Part shown: piece after piece, positions 1 through 11,984 of the stretch
Layout: each line of letters begins with the position of its first letter
How positions within the stretch are numbered: the stretch's first letter is position 1
NCBI RefSeq assembly: GCF_002252625.1
Contig: NZ_NQKW01000008.1
Coordinates: 62,001 to 126,000 of the forward strand
Origin: Synechococcus sp. 1G10
Lineage (GTDB): Bacteria; Cyanobacteriota; Cyanobacteriia; PCC-6307; Cyanobiaceae
Direction: 5' to 3'
DNA length: 64,000 nucleotides
Notes under the pieces: model-generated
Databases searched by the model: none
What the model saw: the letters and a program-made list of their open reading frames with translations, nothing else
Told to the model about the DNA's origin: nothing
Made by a program: the position numbers and the translations under genes

Positions 1-226
1 GTGAATAGGGGTAGGGTGAAACATCGTGCCTGCTGGCCCAGTCGGGTCTCTTCCAGGGTTGAGCTATGCAAGTTTGCTGCTCAACATCGAGCAGATAGCA
101 GCCTGGCTCATCGTTCGCCAGTAGCAATCTGTTTTCATCAACAGCAAGTAATCGAGCATTCATGCAGCGCTTGATCGGCAATTCCCACTCCAGGAGCAGG
201 TTGCCCAGGGCTCGTTGTTCCGTCAT
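1..226 (-). CDS. Hypothetical protein, 3' end beyond window
   Basis: A frame opens with ATG at 226 and runs leftward without a stop to the window edge, giving at least 75 codons. The protein begins MTEQRALGNLLLEWELPIKR and continues with a mixed, soluble-looking sequence (LLLANDEPGCYLLDVEQQ). I do not recognise the family. No clear ribosome binding site precedes the ATG, so the start is tentative. It would be the neighbour downstream of the FitAB-like pair on the same strand, about 190 bases away. Because it is truncated by the edge it may be a fragment of an ordinary gene or a chance frame. Confidence 0.45.
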   Translation of the reverse strand, partial: MTEQRALGNLLLEWELPIKRCMNARLLAVDENRLLLANDEPGCYLLDVEQQTCIAQPWKRPDWASRHDVSPYPYS

Positions 227-416
227 GAAGGCACCCGGTCCACTGGTCCCAGCCAGTTCTGACCGCCCCAAGTCATGGGGCTCGCGGTCGTGCAAGGCAG
301 CCAAGGCTTAATCCCAGGCAAGCCCTCCAGAGGTGCGCTCAGGGCAGCAGGGTTCACCTCCAGCGGGATGGCGACTTCGACAAGCTTCTTGCGGTGATGC
401 ATGGGGTGGTCGCTGG

Positions 417-839
417 TCATCGGGCGTTCCAAGGGTTGATCAGCTCCAGGCCGACATCGGCGAAGTCGGCGTCATCGCGCGTGGCCAGCTGGGCGCCCTG
501 GGCCAGCGTGGTGGCGGCCACGACGGCATCGGCGGTGGCCATGGGCCGGCCCAGGCGCTCACGGCGGCTCAGCAGCTCGCCGTACCAGTGAGCCGCTTCG
601 CTGCTGAAGCCCCACACCCGCCCGGCAAACAGCTCGGTGATCAGACCCTCCCAGCTCTGCCGCAGGGCCTGCTTGCGGCGTCCATCGCCCAGGCGGGCGA
701 TGCCATGCAGGATCTCGGCCTCGTTCATGGTCGTGATCGCCACCGCGTCTGGATCCAGGCCGTCGGCCCAGGCCAGCACCCGGGGCTCCGGTTGCGGCCG
801 CATCAGTTCCGAGATCACGTTGGTGTCGAGCACGATCAC
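417..839 (-). CDS. PIN-domain toxin, FitB/VapC family
   Basis: This 140-aa protein has the PIN-domain acidic residues in their usual places: D5 in MIVLDTN, E42 after a short helix, D104 in ATADA, and D122/D123 in LATRDDADF. PIN toxins of this family are Mg-dependent endoribonucleases held inactive by a cognate antitoxin. The C-terminal ELINPW motif is typical of the FitB subgroup. The start overlaps the stop of the upstream antitoxin gene by 4 bases, so the two are translationally coupled. It is full length for the family, and no catalytic residue appears lost. Confidence 0.9.
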   Translation of the reverse strand: MIVLDTNVISELMRPQPEPRVLAWADGLDPDAVAITTMNEAEILHGIARLGDGRRKQALRQSWEGLITELFAGRVWGFSSEAAHWYGELLSRRERLGRPMATADAVVAATTLAQGAQLATRDDADFADVGLELINPWNAR

Positions 840-1108
840 GTCGCTGCCTCCCCTCCACCGAAGCCAGCGGGTTGGGGCAGGGAGGTGCGCTCGGGAACTG
901 CCAGCTCCACACCCCCTAGGTGAGCGAAATGGTCGTGGATGCGGCTGCCGAGGCCTCTAGTGGATGCGGTGCTGGTGCTGCCGCCGGAGACGGCATCACG
1001 GAGGATCGTGCGCACCTCCTCCTCCATGGAGCGGCCATGGCGGGCCGCCTGGAGCCGCAGCTGTGCCTTGGTGGCGTCGTCGAGATTGCGGATGGTGAGG
1101 GTGGCCAC
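836..1108 (-). CDS. FitA-like ribbon-helix-helix antitoxin
   Basis: The 90-aa product begins (M)ATLTIRNLDDATKAQLRLQA and continues HGRSMEEEVRTIL, a classic ribbon-helix-helix DNA-binding unit of FitA type. The rest is the toxin-wrapping tail. I choose the GTG at 1108 because a strong GGAGG lies 7 bases upstream (1116-1120) and the conserved domain starts exactly there; the longer frame from 1177 adds 23 residues of no family character. It should repress its own operon and neutralise the PIN toxin encoded immediately downstream. Confidence 0.87.
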   Translation of the reverse strand: MATLTIRNLDDATKAQLRLQAARHGRSMEEEVRTILRDAVSGGSTSTASTRGLGSRIHDHFAHLGGVELAVPERTSLPQPAGFGGGEAAT

Positions 1109-1173
1109 GGCGGTTCCTCCGCTAGCAGTGCAAGCAGTGCTTGCAAGCCTAGGGGTGGGGGTGCGGTCCATGC

Positions 1174-4689
<3,516 letters not shown>

Positions 4690-4857
4690 GAAGCCTCGAC
4701 TTCCGGCCGACCGATCCAGCAGCCCTCATGGGCATGGGCTGTGATCGGCATGACAGGAGAGACACCTCTAGCGGGCAGTGTGCCAAGGCGTGTGTACCGG
4801 TGGGGCCAACATGCACACATCTAGAGAATTTCCCTTCGGAAGCAGAATCCGAACCCC

Positions 4858-5427
4858 ATGTCCTTCCGCTTCCGCCGCAGCACCCGTCTGGGCCCGCTGC
4901 GCTTCAACTTCGCCAAATCTGGCCTCAGCTCGATCTCTGTCGGTGGCCGTGGGGCCTCCTTCAACATCCCGGTGGCTCGCTCTGGCGGCGCCCGCACCAC
5001 GGTGGGGCTGCCCGGCACCGGTCTGAGCTGGAGCGTCGAGCAGGGAGGCGAGCCCATCGGTCGTCGCGCAGCCATCCCCGCTGGCCCCGCAGAAGACCTG
5101 CCTAATAGTCGCCGCCTCAGGCCCGGTCAACTAGACGCGCTCAAGGCGAGCTGCCTGAACGTGCTGCACCAGCAGCTGTTCCAACCCGGCGGCTGCGGAG
5201 CGCAACTCTGGGAGCTGAGCCTGGTAAGCCGCCTGCTGAACGATCCCTCCATCGGTGATCGCATCTACGGGCAGCTGGCGGTAATCGAAACGCCCGAGAC
5301 GATGGAGGCCTACCTGCTGCGGGCCCAGGGCCAAGACGACTTGAAGCGCAGGGCCAAGCGCTGCGTCGAGGCGGTCCAGGAAGCAGGCCGGCTGGCCCGG
5401 ATCCGGGGCTGGCTGTCTCAGGCATAA
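4858..5427 (+). CDS. DUF4236 protein
   Basis: The first 55 residues (MSFRFRRSTRLGPLRFNFAK... then SVGGRGASFNIPV...TTVGLPGTGLSWS) match DUF4236, a short glycine-rich beta domain found at the N-terminus of many uncharacterised bacterial proteins. The remaining ~130 residues form a helical region (EDLPNSRRLRPGQLDALKASCL, later RAKRCVEAVQEAGRLARIRGWL) of unknown role. It is transcribed divergently from the SNF2 helicase with about 170 bases between them. The function of DUF4236 is not known. Confidence 0.8.
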   Translation: MSFRFRRSTRLGPLRFNFAKSGLSSISVGGRGASFNIPVARSGGARTTVGLPGTGLSWSVEQGGEPIGRRAAIPAGPAEDLPNSRRLRPGQLDALKASCLNVLHQQLFQPGGCGAQLWELSLVSRLLNDPSIGDRIYGQLAVIETPETMEAYLLRAQGQDDLKRRAKRCVEAVQEAGRLARIRGWLSQA

Positions 5428-5767
5428 ACCCCTATTGCCCTGGCCAGCAGGCCATCCGATCGTTGATGCATAGGTTTCGGAGGCCCTTCGATGGATGACA
5501 CTCCCCCGGGTCAGGTGTCAGGAGCGAGCTGACGATCCGGTCCCTGCTCCAACACTCTCGACGGATCACTGACCTCCCCGGCGTGTGACGTTGTCGCCGT
5601 CCATTGCACCGTTAATGGCTCTGCCTCAGGTGCCCCGGACCCAACGGGAGGTCCCACTTGTCAACTGGCCCCAGGTGCCAGCGTCAGCAGCTCCGCCCCA
5701 ACCAACCAAACTGCTTCAGAGCCCGGTGGCCTCGTCACCGGGCTTTGTTGTGCAGTCCCCTTGACCC
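5428..5767. other. 340-base gene-free stretch with a terminator
   Basis: No supported gene lies between the DUF4236 gene and the next rightward gene. A strong hairpin (5720-5744) stands near its right end, almost 300 bases beyond the preceding stop codon. That is far for a simple 3' end, so a small transcript could originate inside this interval. Open frames here have no start context or family signal. Confidence 0.5.
5720..5744 (+). terminator. Rho-independent terminator-like hairpin
   Basis: AGCCCGGTG, a 7-base loop, then CACCGGGCT form a perfect 9-bp stem followed by TTGTTGT. The stem is GC-rich and the tail is moderately T-rich. It could end the DUF4236 transcript or an unseen short RNA between 5430 and 5720. 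Confidence 0.6.
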
Positions 5768-6238
5768 ATGGAGAACCTGAGCGATGTCCACCAGACCCTG
5801 GTCGAGGACTACCGGGAATCGATGGTGATCGCCGCCGACAAGCTGCTGGCCCAGCCCAGTTGGACCCTGGAGGCCACCGTGGTGCTGATGCACCTCCACA
5901 GCGGTGCCGTCACCATCGGGCCGGTGAGGAGTCTTCCCCTCTGGCTGGAGCACCTCCCCCCCGAGCTCGATGAATTCGTGCGGTTGCAGGATCAAGGAGT
6001 GAGCTTTGATGAGGCCTACGTCCAGTGCCTGGCTGAACAGGGGCAGGAGTTCGTCGACGCCTGCGAAGCAGCCAAGCGGGGCAAGCCCCTGGTCTCCCAT
6101 GACAACCTGGCCGAGTTCACCGCCCTCTCCCAGAAGGGGTTTGCCCGCGAGCCCCGGGAATTGTTGGCGCTGGCCCAGTGGCCCGACCATGTCACCGGCT
6201 TCCTGGTGTCATGCGAGCCGTTTCATCGACCTGGGTGA
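5768..6238 (+). CDS. Hypothetical protein (156 aa)
   Basis: An acidic, helical 156-aa protein starting MENLSDVHQTLVEDYRESMV with no recognised motif. Segments such as LPPELDEFVRLQDQGVSFDEAYVQ look like a genuine folded protein. Codon use matches the GC-rich neighbours. The last residues (LVSCEPFHRPG) run close to the convergent AbrB-like gene, whose stop is 20 bases away. Function unknown. Confidence 0.6.
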   Translation: MENLSDVHQTLVEDYRESMVIAADKLLAQPSWTLEATVVLMHLHSGAVTIGPVRSLPLWLEHLPPELDEFVRLQDQGVSFDEAYVQCLAEQGQEFVDACEAAKRGKPLVSHDNLAEFTALSQKGFAREPRELLALAQWPDHVTGFLVSCEPFHRPG

Positions 6239-6257
6239 GGCCTCGCTGCCACCCGGC

Positions 6258-6629
6258 TCACTCCTCTTCGTCGGCCGCACCCACTGGAATCAGCCGGATC
6301 TGCTTGCGACCCAGCTTGATCTCGAACTCATCGCCAGGCTTGAGATCGAGCAGGCCGGTGTAGGCCATGCCCACCAACAGGTTTCCGTTGCCCTGCACTG
6401 TCGCCACGTAGCTCAAGCTGCGGCCGGCCTTCCCTTTGCCGCTGCCACCGCCATCTCCGAGGCTGACGCCCTTGGCCTCCAGCAGCGCCTCATAGAAGGC
6501 CGTGAAGTTCAACCGCTCGCTGCCGTCCTTCTTGGTGCTGAGGTAGCCGGCGGCTCGCACCAGATCGGACTTGGAGGCATCACCAAGCTCCTTGACTTTG
6601 GCGAGCAGTTCAGATCCAGTGAGAGCCAT
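6258..6629 (-). CDS. AbrB-like transcriptional regulator
   Basis: The 123-aa protein starts MALTGSELLAKVKELGDASK and carries KSDLVRAAGYLSTKKDGSERLNF in the first half. A C-terminal beta segment (GNGNLLVGMAYTGLLDLKPG, then DEFEIKLGRKQIRLIPV) has the swapped-hairpin AbrB pattern of cyanobacterial regulators (cyAbrB). Members of this family regulate nitrogen, carbon and stress genes. I choose the ATG at 6629 because the family N-terminus begins there; the frame extends upstream to 7007 only by overlapping the next gene. A glycine-rich linker (GDGGGSGKGKAG) joins the two halves. Confidence 0.87.
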   Translation of the reverse strand: MALTGSELLAKVKELGDASKSDLVRAAGYLSTKKDGSERLNFTAFYEALLEAKGVSLGDGGGSGKGKAGRSLSYVATVQGNGNLLVGMAYTGLLDLKPGDEFEIKLGRKQIRLIPVGAADEEE

Positions 6630-6708
6630 GTTGCGCAGGCGTTGTTGGCTGGACCCTAACGACCAGCCAGATCGCTGCCAGAGCAAGAAGGTGCGGGTGC
6701 CCGTCCCT

Positions 6709-7353
6709 TCATCGAAGGCTTTCGCAGGCCTCGCCATCACCATTGGAGTCCAGATAGGTGTGTCCCTGGCGCAACAGCACCTGAGCTTGCTGATAAGAGC
6801 CGATCTCCTTGCAGCGATACTTCCGGCCACCAGGAATCGATCCAGTTGCGCTCGCTGATCGCCCTGCTGTTCGGCCACGGCGGAAGTCCCAGGGGCGGGT
6901 GATGCCGCCGGGCACCTGCCACACGCCGTAGCGGCTGCGGGAGGCCCGGAACTCGGCATCCAGGTACTCCTTGGCATCGCACTGGCCCAGCCACTTCCGG
7001 TAGGCAAAGGCCATGCCGTCTTCCACCAGGGCCAGGTTGATGTTCACGCCACTGATCACCTCGGCCACGGTGCGGCCGTAGCGATCCACTGTCTGGGGCC
7101 TGATGGTCACGCTGGAGCCCAGCCGCAGGCGGCTCTGCAGGTAGCTGCGGGCCTGGGCGCCATGGGGGGCCTGGGCCATCTCGGGCGCATCGATGCAGGC
7201 CAGCCGCACCGTGATCCGCTGCTGGCCCTGCTGCACGCGGATCGTGTCGCCGTCACCGATCTAGAGAACCGTGGCGCGATCGCCTGCCGCCTGGCCCCTA
7301 TCCGCCAGCGACCCACTCCACAGCAGTGCCGCCACGAGAACTCCATGAGCCAT
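6709..7353 (-). pseudogene. Thermonuclease-Excalibur gene with a nonsense codon
   Basis: The gene reads from ATG at 7353: a secretion-type leader (MAHGVLVAALLWSG...ATVL), then TAG at 7261-7263, then in the same frame IGDGDTIRVQQGQQRITVRL and LACIDAPEMAQAPHGAQARS, the conserved start of staphylococcal-nuclease-like (SNc) enzymes. The C-terminus holds an Excalibur Ca-binding motif, DSNGDGEACE. One base change (a sense codon such as TCG to TAG) would explain the stop. Restart at GTG downstream would give a leaderless protein lacking the first catalytic strand. Readthrough cannot be excluded, but I read it as a recent pseudogene of a secreted nuclease. Confidence 0.82.
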
Positions 7354-7400
7354 GGCCAGGTTGCGGTCTGGCCGGAGGGGAATCCGCAAGGGTGCCCACT

Positions 7401-8276
7401 TCAAGGCGTTGCAGATTGATCTTCGATCTCCGGTCCAGTCGACATCCGTTGCGCCATGACGTACGCCGAGGTGTGGGTCAGTGGCACCGACTCCCCGTGC
7501 AACTTCTCCAGCGCCGGTCTCAACTCAGCCAGGAGAGCTTCCCGTACCGCCGGATTGAGGGCCAGGAACGGCGAGTAGGTGGTCAGAAGGGTGAGGTAGT
7601 CGTCGATCGTCAGGAGGCTTTCCACCAGCCATTGACCCTGCCGGGCGCCGTGAAACAACGGCGACTCCAGCAAGAGTTGACCCAAGGCCGCGAGAATCCC
7701 TGCCACAGCGTCGGCATCTTCATAGGGGCGCTCCAGCTCAGGGGCATGGCGGCGGTAGATCGCTCGCAAGGCCTCATGCGTCTGGCTCGATGGCTGCAGT
7801 TCCTTGTTCCACAGCAGGATCAACCAGCCGTTCTCCCGCAAAGCACCGGCCGCTTTCGGATAGGCGATCTCCGGCAGGATCCAGTGAAACGAGGTGGCCG
7901 CCACCACGGCATCGAACCGCTCCTGGCGAGGTTCCCACTCCTCCAGAGAAGTCGCCACCAGCTCCACTTTCGGGAACCGCAGACAGGCCTCCTGAGCCAG
8001 CAGGCAGAACTCCGGATTGGGCTCAAGGGCCACGATCCGGCAACCCAGCTCTGCGAACGACACCGTGGCCGTACCCGGTCCACAGCCCACTTCAAGAAGC
8101 GTGGATGCAGCCGTCAAGCCAGATCGAGCCACCACCTCCTCCACCAGTTGCTGCGGGTACCGGGGCCGGGTGGCGGCATAGGCCGCTGCAGCCGGGGAGT
8201 ACCAGTGAGTGCGCTGTTCCACGCTCCTTGCCGAATAGGTGGCGACGGTCTCCTTGATCTCGGCAAAAGGATCCAT
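7401..8276 (-). CDS. Class I SAM-dependent methyltransferase
   Basis: A 291-aa protein with motif I LLEVGCGPGTA at residues 60-70, the acidic motif II region ALEPNPE and a motif IV-like FDAVVAATSFHWI. This is the Methyltransf_11/25 arrangement for small-molecule methylation; FHWI replaces the usual LHH. The N-terminus contains YAATRPRYP, common in this subgroup. The substrate cannot be told from sequence. It stands alone, 47 bases upstream of the broken thermonuclease on the same strand. Confidence 0.85.
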   Translation of the reverse strand: MDPFAEIKETVATYSARSVEQRTHWYSPAAAAYAATRPRYPQQLVEEVVARSGLTAASTLLEVGCGPGTATVSFAELGCRIVALEPNPEFCLLAQEACLRFPKVELVATSLEEWEPRQERFDAVVAATSFHWILPEIAYPKAAGALRENGWLILLWNKELQPSSQTHEALRAIYRRHAPELERPYEDADAVAGILAALGQLLLESPLFHGARQGQWLVESLLTIDDYLTLLTTYSPFLALNPAVREALLAELRPALEKLHGESVPLTHTSAYVMAQRMSTGPEIEDQSATP

Positions 8277-8383
8277 GGAGCCTCATGATTGGAACAAATC
8301 CCCCCCCGGGCGTTATCACCATGGCGCGGTCTTCGGGGGCAGCCACCGCAGCCGGGGCCATCGCCCTTGCCTCCCGACCCCAC

Positions 8384-8770
8384 TCAGGGGCTGTGCTCTA
8401 GCCCCTCCAGCGCCGTGCGCATGCTGCCGAGAAACTCCTCATCCACCTCGGTGGCGGTGAGTTCCTCGCCCACCAGGTCCTGGATCAGGCGGTAGAAACG
8501 CACCTCAAACCACTTGCGGAACACGGCATAGGTGCGTTCCGCAGGCCAGGTGCCGGTGTCACGGTGCCAGACATCCAGCTCCGCCTCAAAGATCGCCTCG
8601 TACACCTCTTCGAGGATCTCCTCGGCCTCCTCAACCGTGTCGTAGTCGGGGATCAAGTAAAGGCAGGGCTCCCTGGCGTCGGCTGCATCGACATCCAGAT
8701 CCAGATCCAGTTGCCTGGCCCACTCGAGCAGCTGCTGGGCGGGGTAGATCCCCACCGCGCAGCGGTTCAC
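8384..8770 (-). CDS. Conserved acidic hypothetical protein
   Basis: The 128-aa protein starts at GTG 8770 (MNRCAVGIYPAQQLLEWARQ) and is rich in Asp/Glu (DLDLDVDAADA, DYDTVEEAEEILEEVYEAIF). It ends near LEGLEHSP and has one conserved-looking block WFEVRFYRLIQDLVGEE. It looks like a small helical protein conserved in picocyanobacteria, but I cannot assign a function. The ATG 8 bases upstream is out of frame (ATG GCC GGG TGA), which supports the GTG. The frame continues upstream to 9181 but there it only overlaps the divergent thiamine-binding-type gene. Confidence 0.65.
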   Translation of the reverse strand: MNRCAVGIYPAQQLLEWARQLDLDLDVDAADAREPCLYLIPDYDTVEEAEEILEEVYEAIFEAELDVWHRDTGTWPAERTYAVFRKWFEVRFYRLIQDLVGEELTATEVDEEFLGSMRTALEGLEHSP

Positions 8771-8926
8771 CCGGCCATGGCCCACCCGGCGGGATGGCCC
8801 AAACGCTAGGCCTGGCCAACGAAGCGGGCAGGGCTCTGCAGGAGAAGCCGGACACCGGCTCAACCCTGAACGGAGGAGGGGCCAGGAGGATGAGTGCCTC
8901 TCAATGAAGCCTCCGGAGGCATGTCG

Positions 8927-9277
8927 ATGAAGGTGATCGTCGATCTCTGTGTTGTACCGATCGGGGTCGGCGTCAACCTGGCCCCCTACATCGCTGCCTA
9001 CGAGCGGGTGCTGCTGGACGCCGGCCTCAAGATCCAGCTGCACCCCAACGGCACCGCGATCGAGGGCGAGTGGGCGCCCGTCTTCCAAGCCATCGAGGCT
9101 TGCCATACGGCCGTGCACACCATGGGCGCCCCCCGCATCTTCACCACCGTGAAGGTCAACATCCGTACCGATAGGGACCAAACGCTGGAGGAAAAGGTTG
9201 CAAGCGTCGAGGCGCTTCTCCAGTCTGCTCCTCTACGCATAGCGGGCGGCAGGACTGGACGCGAGGCTCCTACATGA
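8927..9277 (+). CDS. MTH1187/YkoF-family thiamine-binding-type protein
   Basis: The product (MKVIVDLCVVPIGVGVNLAP...YERVLLDAGLKIQLHPNGT...TVKVNIRTDRDQTLEEKV) matches the MTH1187 family (DUF77), small ferredoxin-like proteins of about 100 residues; some relatives bind thiamine. GGAGG at 8914-8918 gives ideal spacing to ATG 8927 and poor spacing to ATG 8921, so I choose 8927 (116 aa). The C-terminal 20 residues (LRIAGGRTGREAPT) go beyond the usual domain end. Confidence 0.85.
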   Translation: MKVIVDLCVVPIGVGVNLAPYIAAYERVLLDAGLKIQLHPNGTAIEGEWAPVFQAIEACHTAVHTMGAPRIFTTVKVNIRTDRDQTLEEKVASVEALLQSAPLRIAGGRTGREAPT

Positions 9278-9354
9278 GCAATGCCGAGCAGGCTATGGCG
9301 TTGAAGGAATGGCTGAGCCGGGTGGACTGGAAGCAACGAACCTACCGGTTGTGA
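9274..9354 (+). CDS. Possible 26-residue ORF coupled to the upstream gene
   Basis: ATGA overlaps the stop of the MTH1187-family gene, opening a 26-aa frame (MSNAEQAMALKEWLSRVDWK...) that ends at 9354. The overlap and the amphipathic sequence are suggestive. It could equally be a remnant of a longer gene, since no family is recognised. Confidence 0.25.
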   Translation: MSNAEQAMALKEWLSRVDWKQRTYRL

Positions 9355-10027
9355 TGGATGATTCGGTCTTCAACGTCAATGGCGGAGTCAGGTTCCGCTA
9401 GGCCGGCAAGCTCATCATCCATGAAGCAAACCGGCTGGCTTTAATCCGCGCAATGCTGCAGGGAGCAGGCAGTGATCCTGGGACACTATGGCTGCCATGG
9501 TGCAAGTCATGTCAGGAATGGATGGCCGCTGTGCCGTCGCTGCTATGACCCCCAACCGATAGTGAGCGCGTATCCGATGGGACGGCGCAGCACGCATTTG
9601 ACGCGGTGCGGTGCGGTGCGGTATGGGATGGTGTGGCAGCGCAGACGTTCCTCGGTGGTATTGACAAACTTCAGGGTGTGGTGAGCAGCGTTGTAGCGGA
9701 AACCTCTCAGTGGTGTGCTGACTCGCCAATGTGTTTGCCTCTCGGCCCTGGTCCAGAATTCCGCGACTCCCACAGAGGAAGAGTTGTTCGTCTCTATCCA
9801 GACTTGCTGCGCCCCACCTCAACTTGTATTCCAATAGTGATTGATAGCGGCTTATATCAGACGCCGACAATGCCATGATGCAGTTATCTCAAGATCATTG
9901 GAATACGGAGTTGTCATTATTTCAGGCGAGTCAATGGAATAAATACAGAGTATTAATTGCGATCGGAAGTATGTCTGATGCCACAGGCTTGTGCTATGAC
10001 GGCGACTGCCAAAGCGGTTTAGTTGAG
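9355..10027. other. Gene-free stretch with a GCGGT tandem repeat
   Basis: I see no supported gene here. Frames on both strands have irregular composition and no domain. At 9603-9622 the pentamer GCGGT is repeated four times. From about 9880 rightward the base composition becomes AT-rich, as in the following helicase gene, so a transferred segment probably begins near here. Confidence 0.5.
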
Positions 10028-11953
10028 CTAGAATTCTATTCCATATGAACTCGCATCAATATTGATTGAGAGAGAAGGAGCTTTTACCGATTCAGTGTGC
10101 TTTACCTCGAGGTCAACAAGGCTTTCTGGCATGCCCTGAAGAAAATAGGCAGATCCATTGGGAATCCGCTGATATGTAGCGATCAGTGCTTTTGAGAGAT
10201 TAAGTTCTACCTTCGCTCGCGTCAAAGCCACGTAGAGGCATCGCCGTTCCTCTTCATACTCTTCTTCTGATTTCGAATAAGAAGGTGGGTAATGGCCTGC
10301 TTGTAGGGCGGGGACATAGACAATATCAGATTCAAGGCCCTTGGCCGAATGTATTGTCGATACGATGACGTGATCGGTATTGGGATCGTTATCTCTCCTA
10401 AATCCTTCAGTGAATGGATTTAAAGCATAACTCTCAAGGAATGTCGAAATACTCTCTTCGCGCTCTGCAAGGGTCTGCAGGATTGGAATGTCAGACTTTC
10501 GGCTTCCCCATTCGTCTCGATACAGCTGTGCAAACTCATCCGAGAGAACATCTGCGATGTAACCAATAAGGCTGGCGATATTACTAGAGATTTGCTGAGA
10601 TATCTTCTTAATTGCAGATCCTGGTCGTCTGAACTTAGATTCCGAAGCCATCAAAAGGTTGATCCGCTCAGAAAGAGCTGTAGACGCGCCTAGCATATTC
10701 ACCATTTCAGATGCACTCTCAACACCAATTCCTGAGAAGATCTGGAGGTATCGCAACCAGGCAATCTCGTCTATCGGGTTATGGAGAATCCGAAGTGTAG
10801 ACACAATGTCACGAACATGCCGAGCTTGGAGGAATGAGAAGCCGCCATAGTAGGCTACAGGTATCTTTCTTTTAATCAAAGCAGAATCAAGGGCTTTTCG
10901 CCAGATTGATGAGCGGAAGAGAATAAGATTACACCGATAAGGTATGCCCCTACCATGATCCTCCTTAATTTTTTCTGCGATGTACTCAGCTTCTTCAAAC
11001 GGATCTGAGAAGACACGCATGATCGGCTTCCCTCCGCGGAGTTCAGACCATAGCTCTTTGCCGTAGTTGATGGAGCTGTCGCGAAGAAGCCAGTTTGAAA
11101 TACCTAAGAACTCATTGGGAGAACGATAGTTCTGGGTCAGGGCAAGCTTCTCGGAATTGGGAACCAACTCAGTAAAGTCGTGGATAAAGCGATAGTCTGA
11201 TCCACGGAAGGCATAGATCGCTTGAGCATCGTCGCCTACACAGAAGAGATTGACGTGGCCAATCAAAGGTTGGAGGAGTCTCCACTGGAGCGGGTTTGTA
11301 TCTTGCATCTCGTCAACCAAGATAGAATCATAAGAAGCTCCAATGGCCTTGGCCACGTCTAGGCTTTCTAGATTTTTAGCAACAACATCCAAGACGTCAT
11401 CGAGATCCAGAAGGTTTTGTCGACGTTTTGCAGCCTGATACTCAATAAAGACTTGCTTGATCTGCTCATACAACTGCTTGTGCTTAGGTAGATACTGATC
11501 AATATAATCACTAAGCTTCTTGGATGAGTTTCGGCAGAAGGAATAGATAGAGCGCATTTCAGGGGCCTTAGGAAAATCTTTGGGTCTCCTCCCGCGGATC
11601 ATGCTCATCATGTCTTTCTGATCTTCGGGGTCAATGATTGTGTATGAGCCATTGGCATCATTCGCAATGATGCGTGAGCACCAAGAGTGAAATGTAGACG
11701 CGTTGACCCTCTTGCCAATATCACTGCCGGCATAAAGGGCGATTCGTCCTACAAGTTCTGCGGCTGCCTTGCGCGTGAATGTAATGGCAAGAATGCGCTC
11801 CGGTGCTGATCCACATTCCAACAGGTGGCAAATCCGTGCCACCATCGTTTTTGTCTTCCCTGTACCAGCTCCAGCGACAACCACGATGTTTGGCGACGAG
11901 GAAGTGACCGCTGCCAGCTGCTCCGAATTGAGTCCCTCCTTGTAATCCTGCAT
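10028..11953 (-). CDS. UvrD/Rep-family SF1A helicase
   Basis: A 641-aa helicase with Walker A GAGTGKT (28-34), motif Ia ITFTRKAAAEL (57-67), Walker B DEMQD (214-218), motif IV-type ALTQNYRSP, motif V VSTIHSAKGLESDIVYVPAL and motif VI CLYVALTRAKVEL. It is a little shorter than UvrD/PcrA (about 720 aa). The gene is AT-richer than the region around it, which suggests recent transfer. It follows a 189-aa gene on the same strand after 31 bases. UvrD-like helicases serve as partner subunits in defence systems such as Gabija (GajB), but no OLD-family nuclease is present here. Confidence 0.93.
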   Translation of the reverse strand: MQDYKEGLNSEQLAAVTSSSPNIVVVAGAGTGKTKTMVARICHLLECGSAPERILAITFTRKAAAELVGRIALYAGSDIGKRVNASTFHSWCSRIIANDANGSYTIIDPEDQKDMMSMIRGRRPKDFPKAPEMRSIYSFCRNSSKKLSDYIDQYLPKHKQLYEQIKQVFIEYQAAKRRQNLLDLDDVLDVVAKNLESLDVAKAIGASYDSILVDEMQDTNPLQWRLLQPLIGHVNLFCVGDDAQAIYAFRGSDYRFIHDFTELVPNSEKLALTQNYRSPNEFLGISNWLLRDSSINYGKELWSELRGGKPIMRVFSDPFEEAEYIAEKIKEDHGRGIPYRCNLILFRSSIWRKALDSALIKRKIPVAYYGGFSFLQARHVRDIVSTLRILHNPIDEIAWLRYLQIFSGIGVESASEMVNMLGASTALSERINLLMASESKFRRPGSAIKKISQQISSNIASLIGYIADVLSDEFAQLYRDEWGSRKSDIPILQTLAEREESISTFLESYALNPFTEGFRRDNDPNTDHVIVSTIHSAKGLESDIVYVPALQAGHYPPSYSKSEEEYEEERRCLYVALTRAKVELNLSKALIATYQRIPNGSAYFLQGMPESLVDLEVKHTESVKAPSLSINIDASSYGIEF

Positions 11954-11984
11954 GGTTAGAGTCTGCGAATAGATCTAATGGTTA

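Noticed and set aside
9415-9876. 153-codon leftward frame
   Set aside because: Irregular composition, no domain, crosses the GCGGT tandem repeat and has competing frames; no start context.
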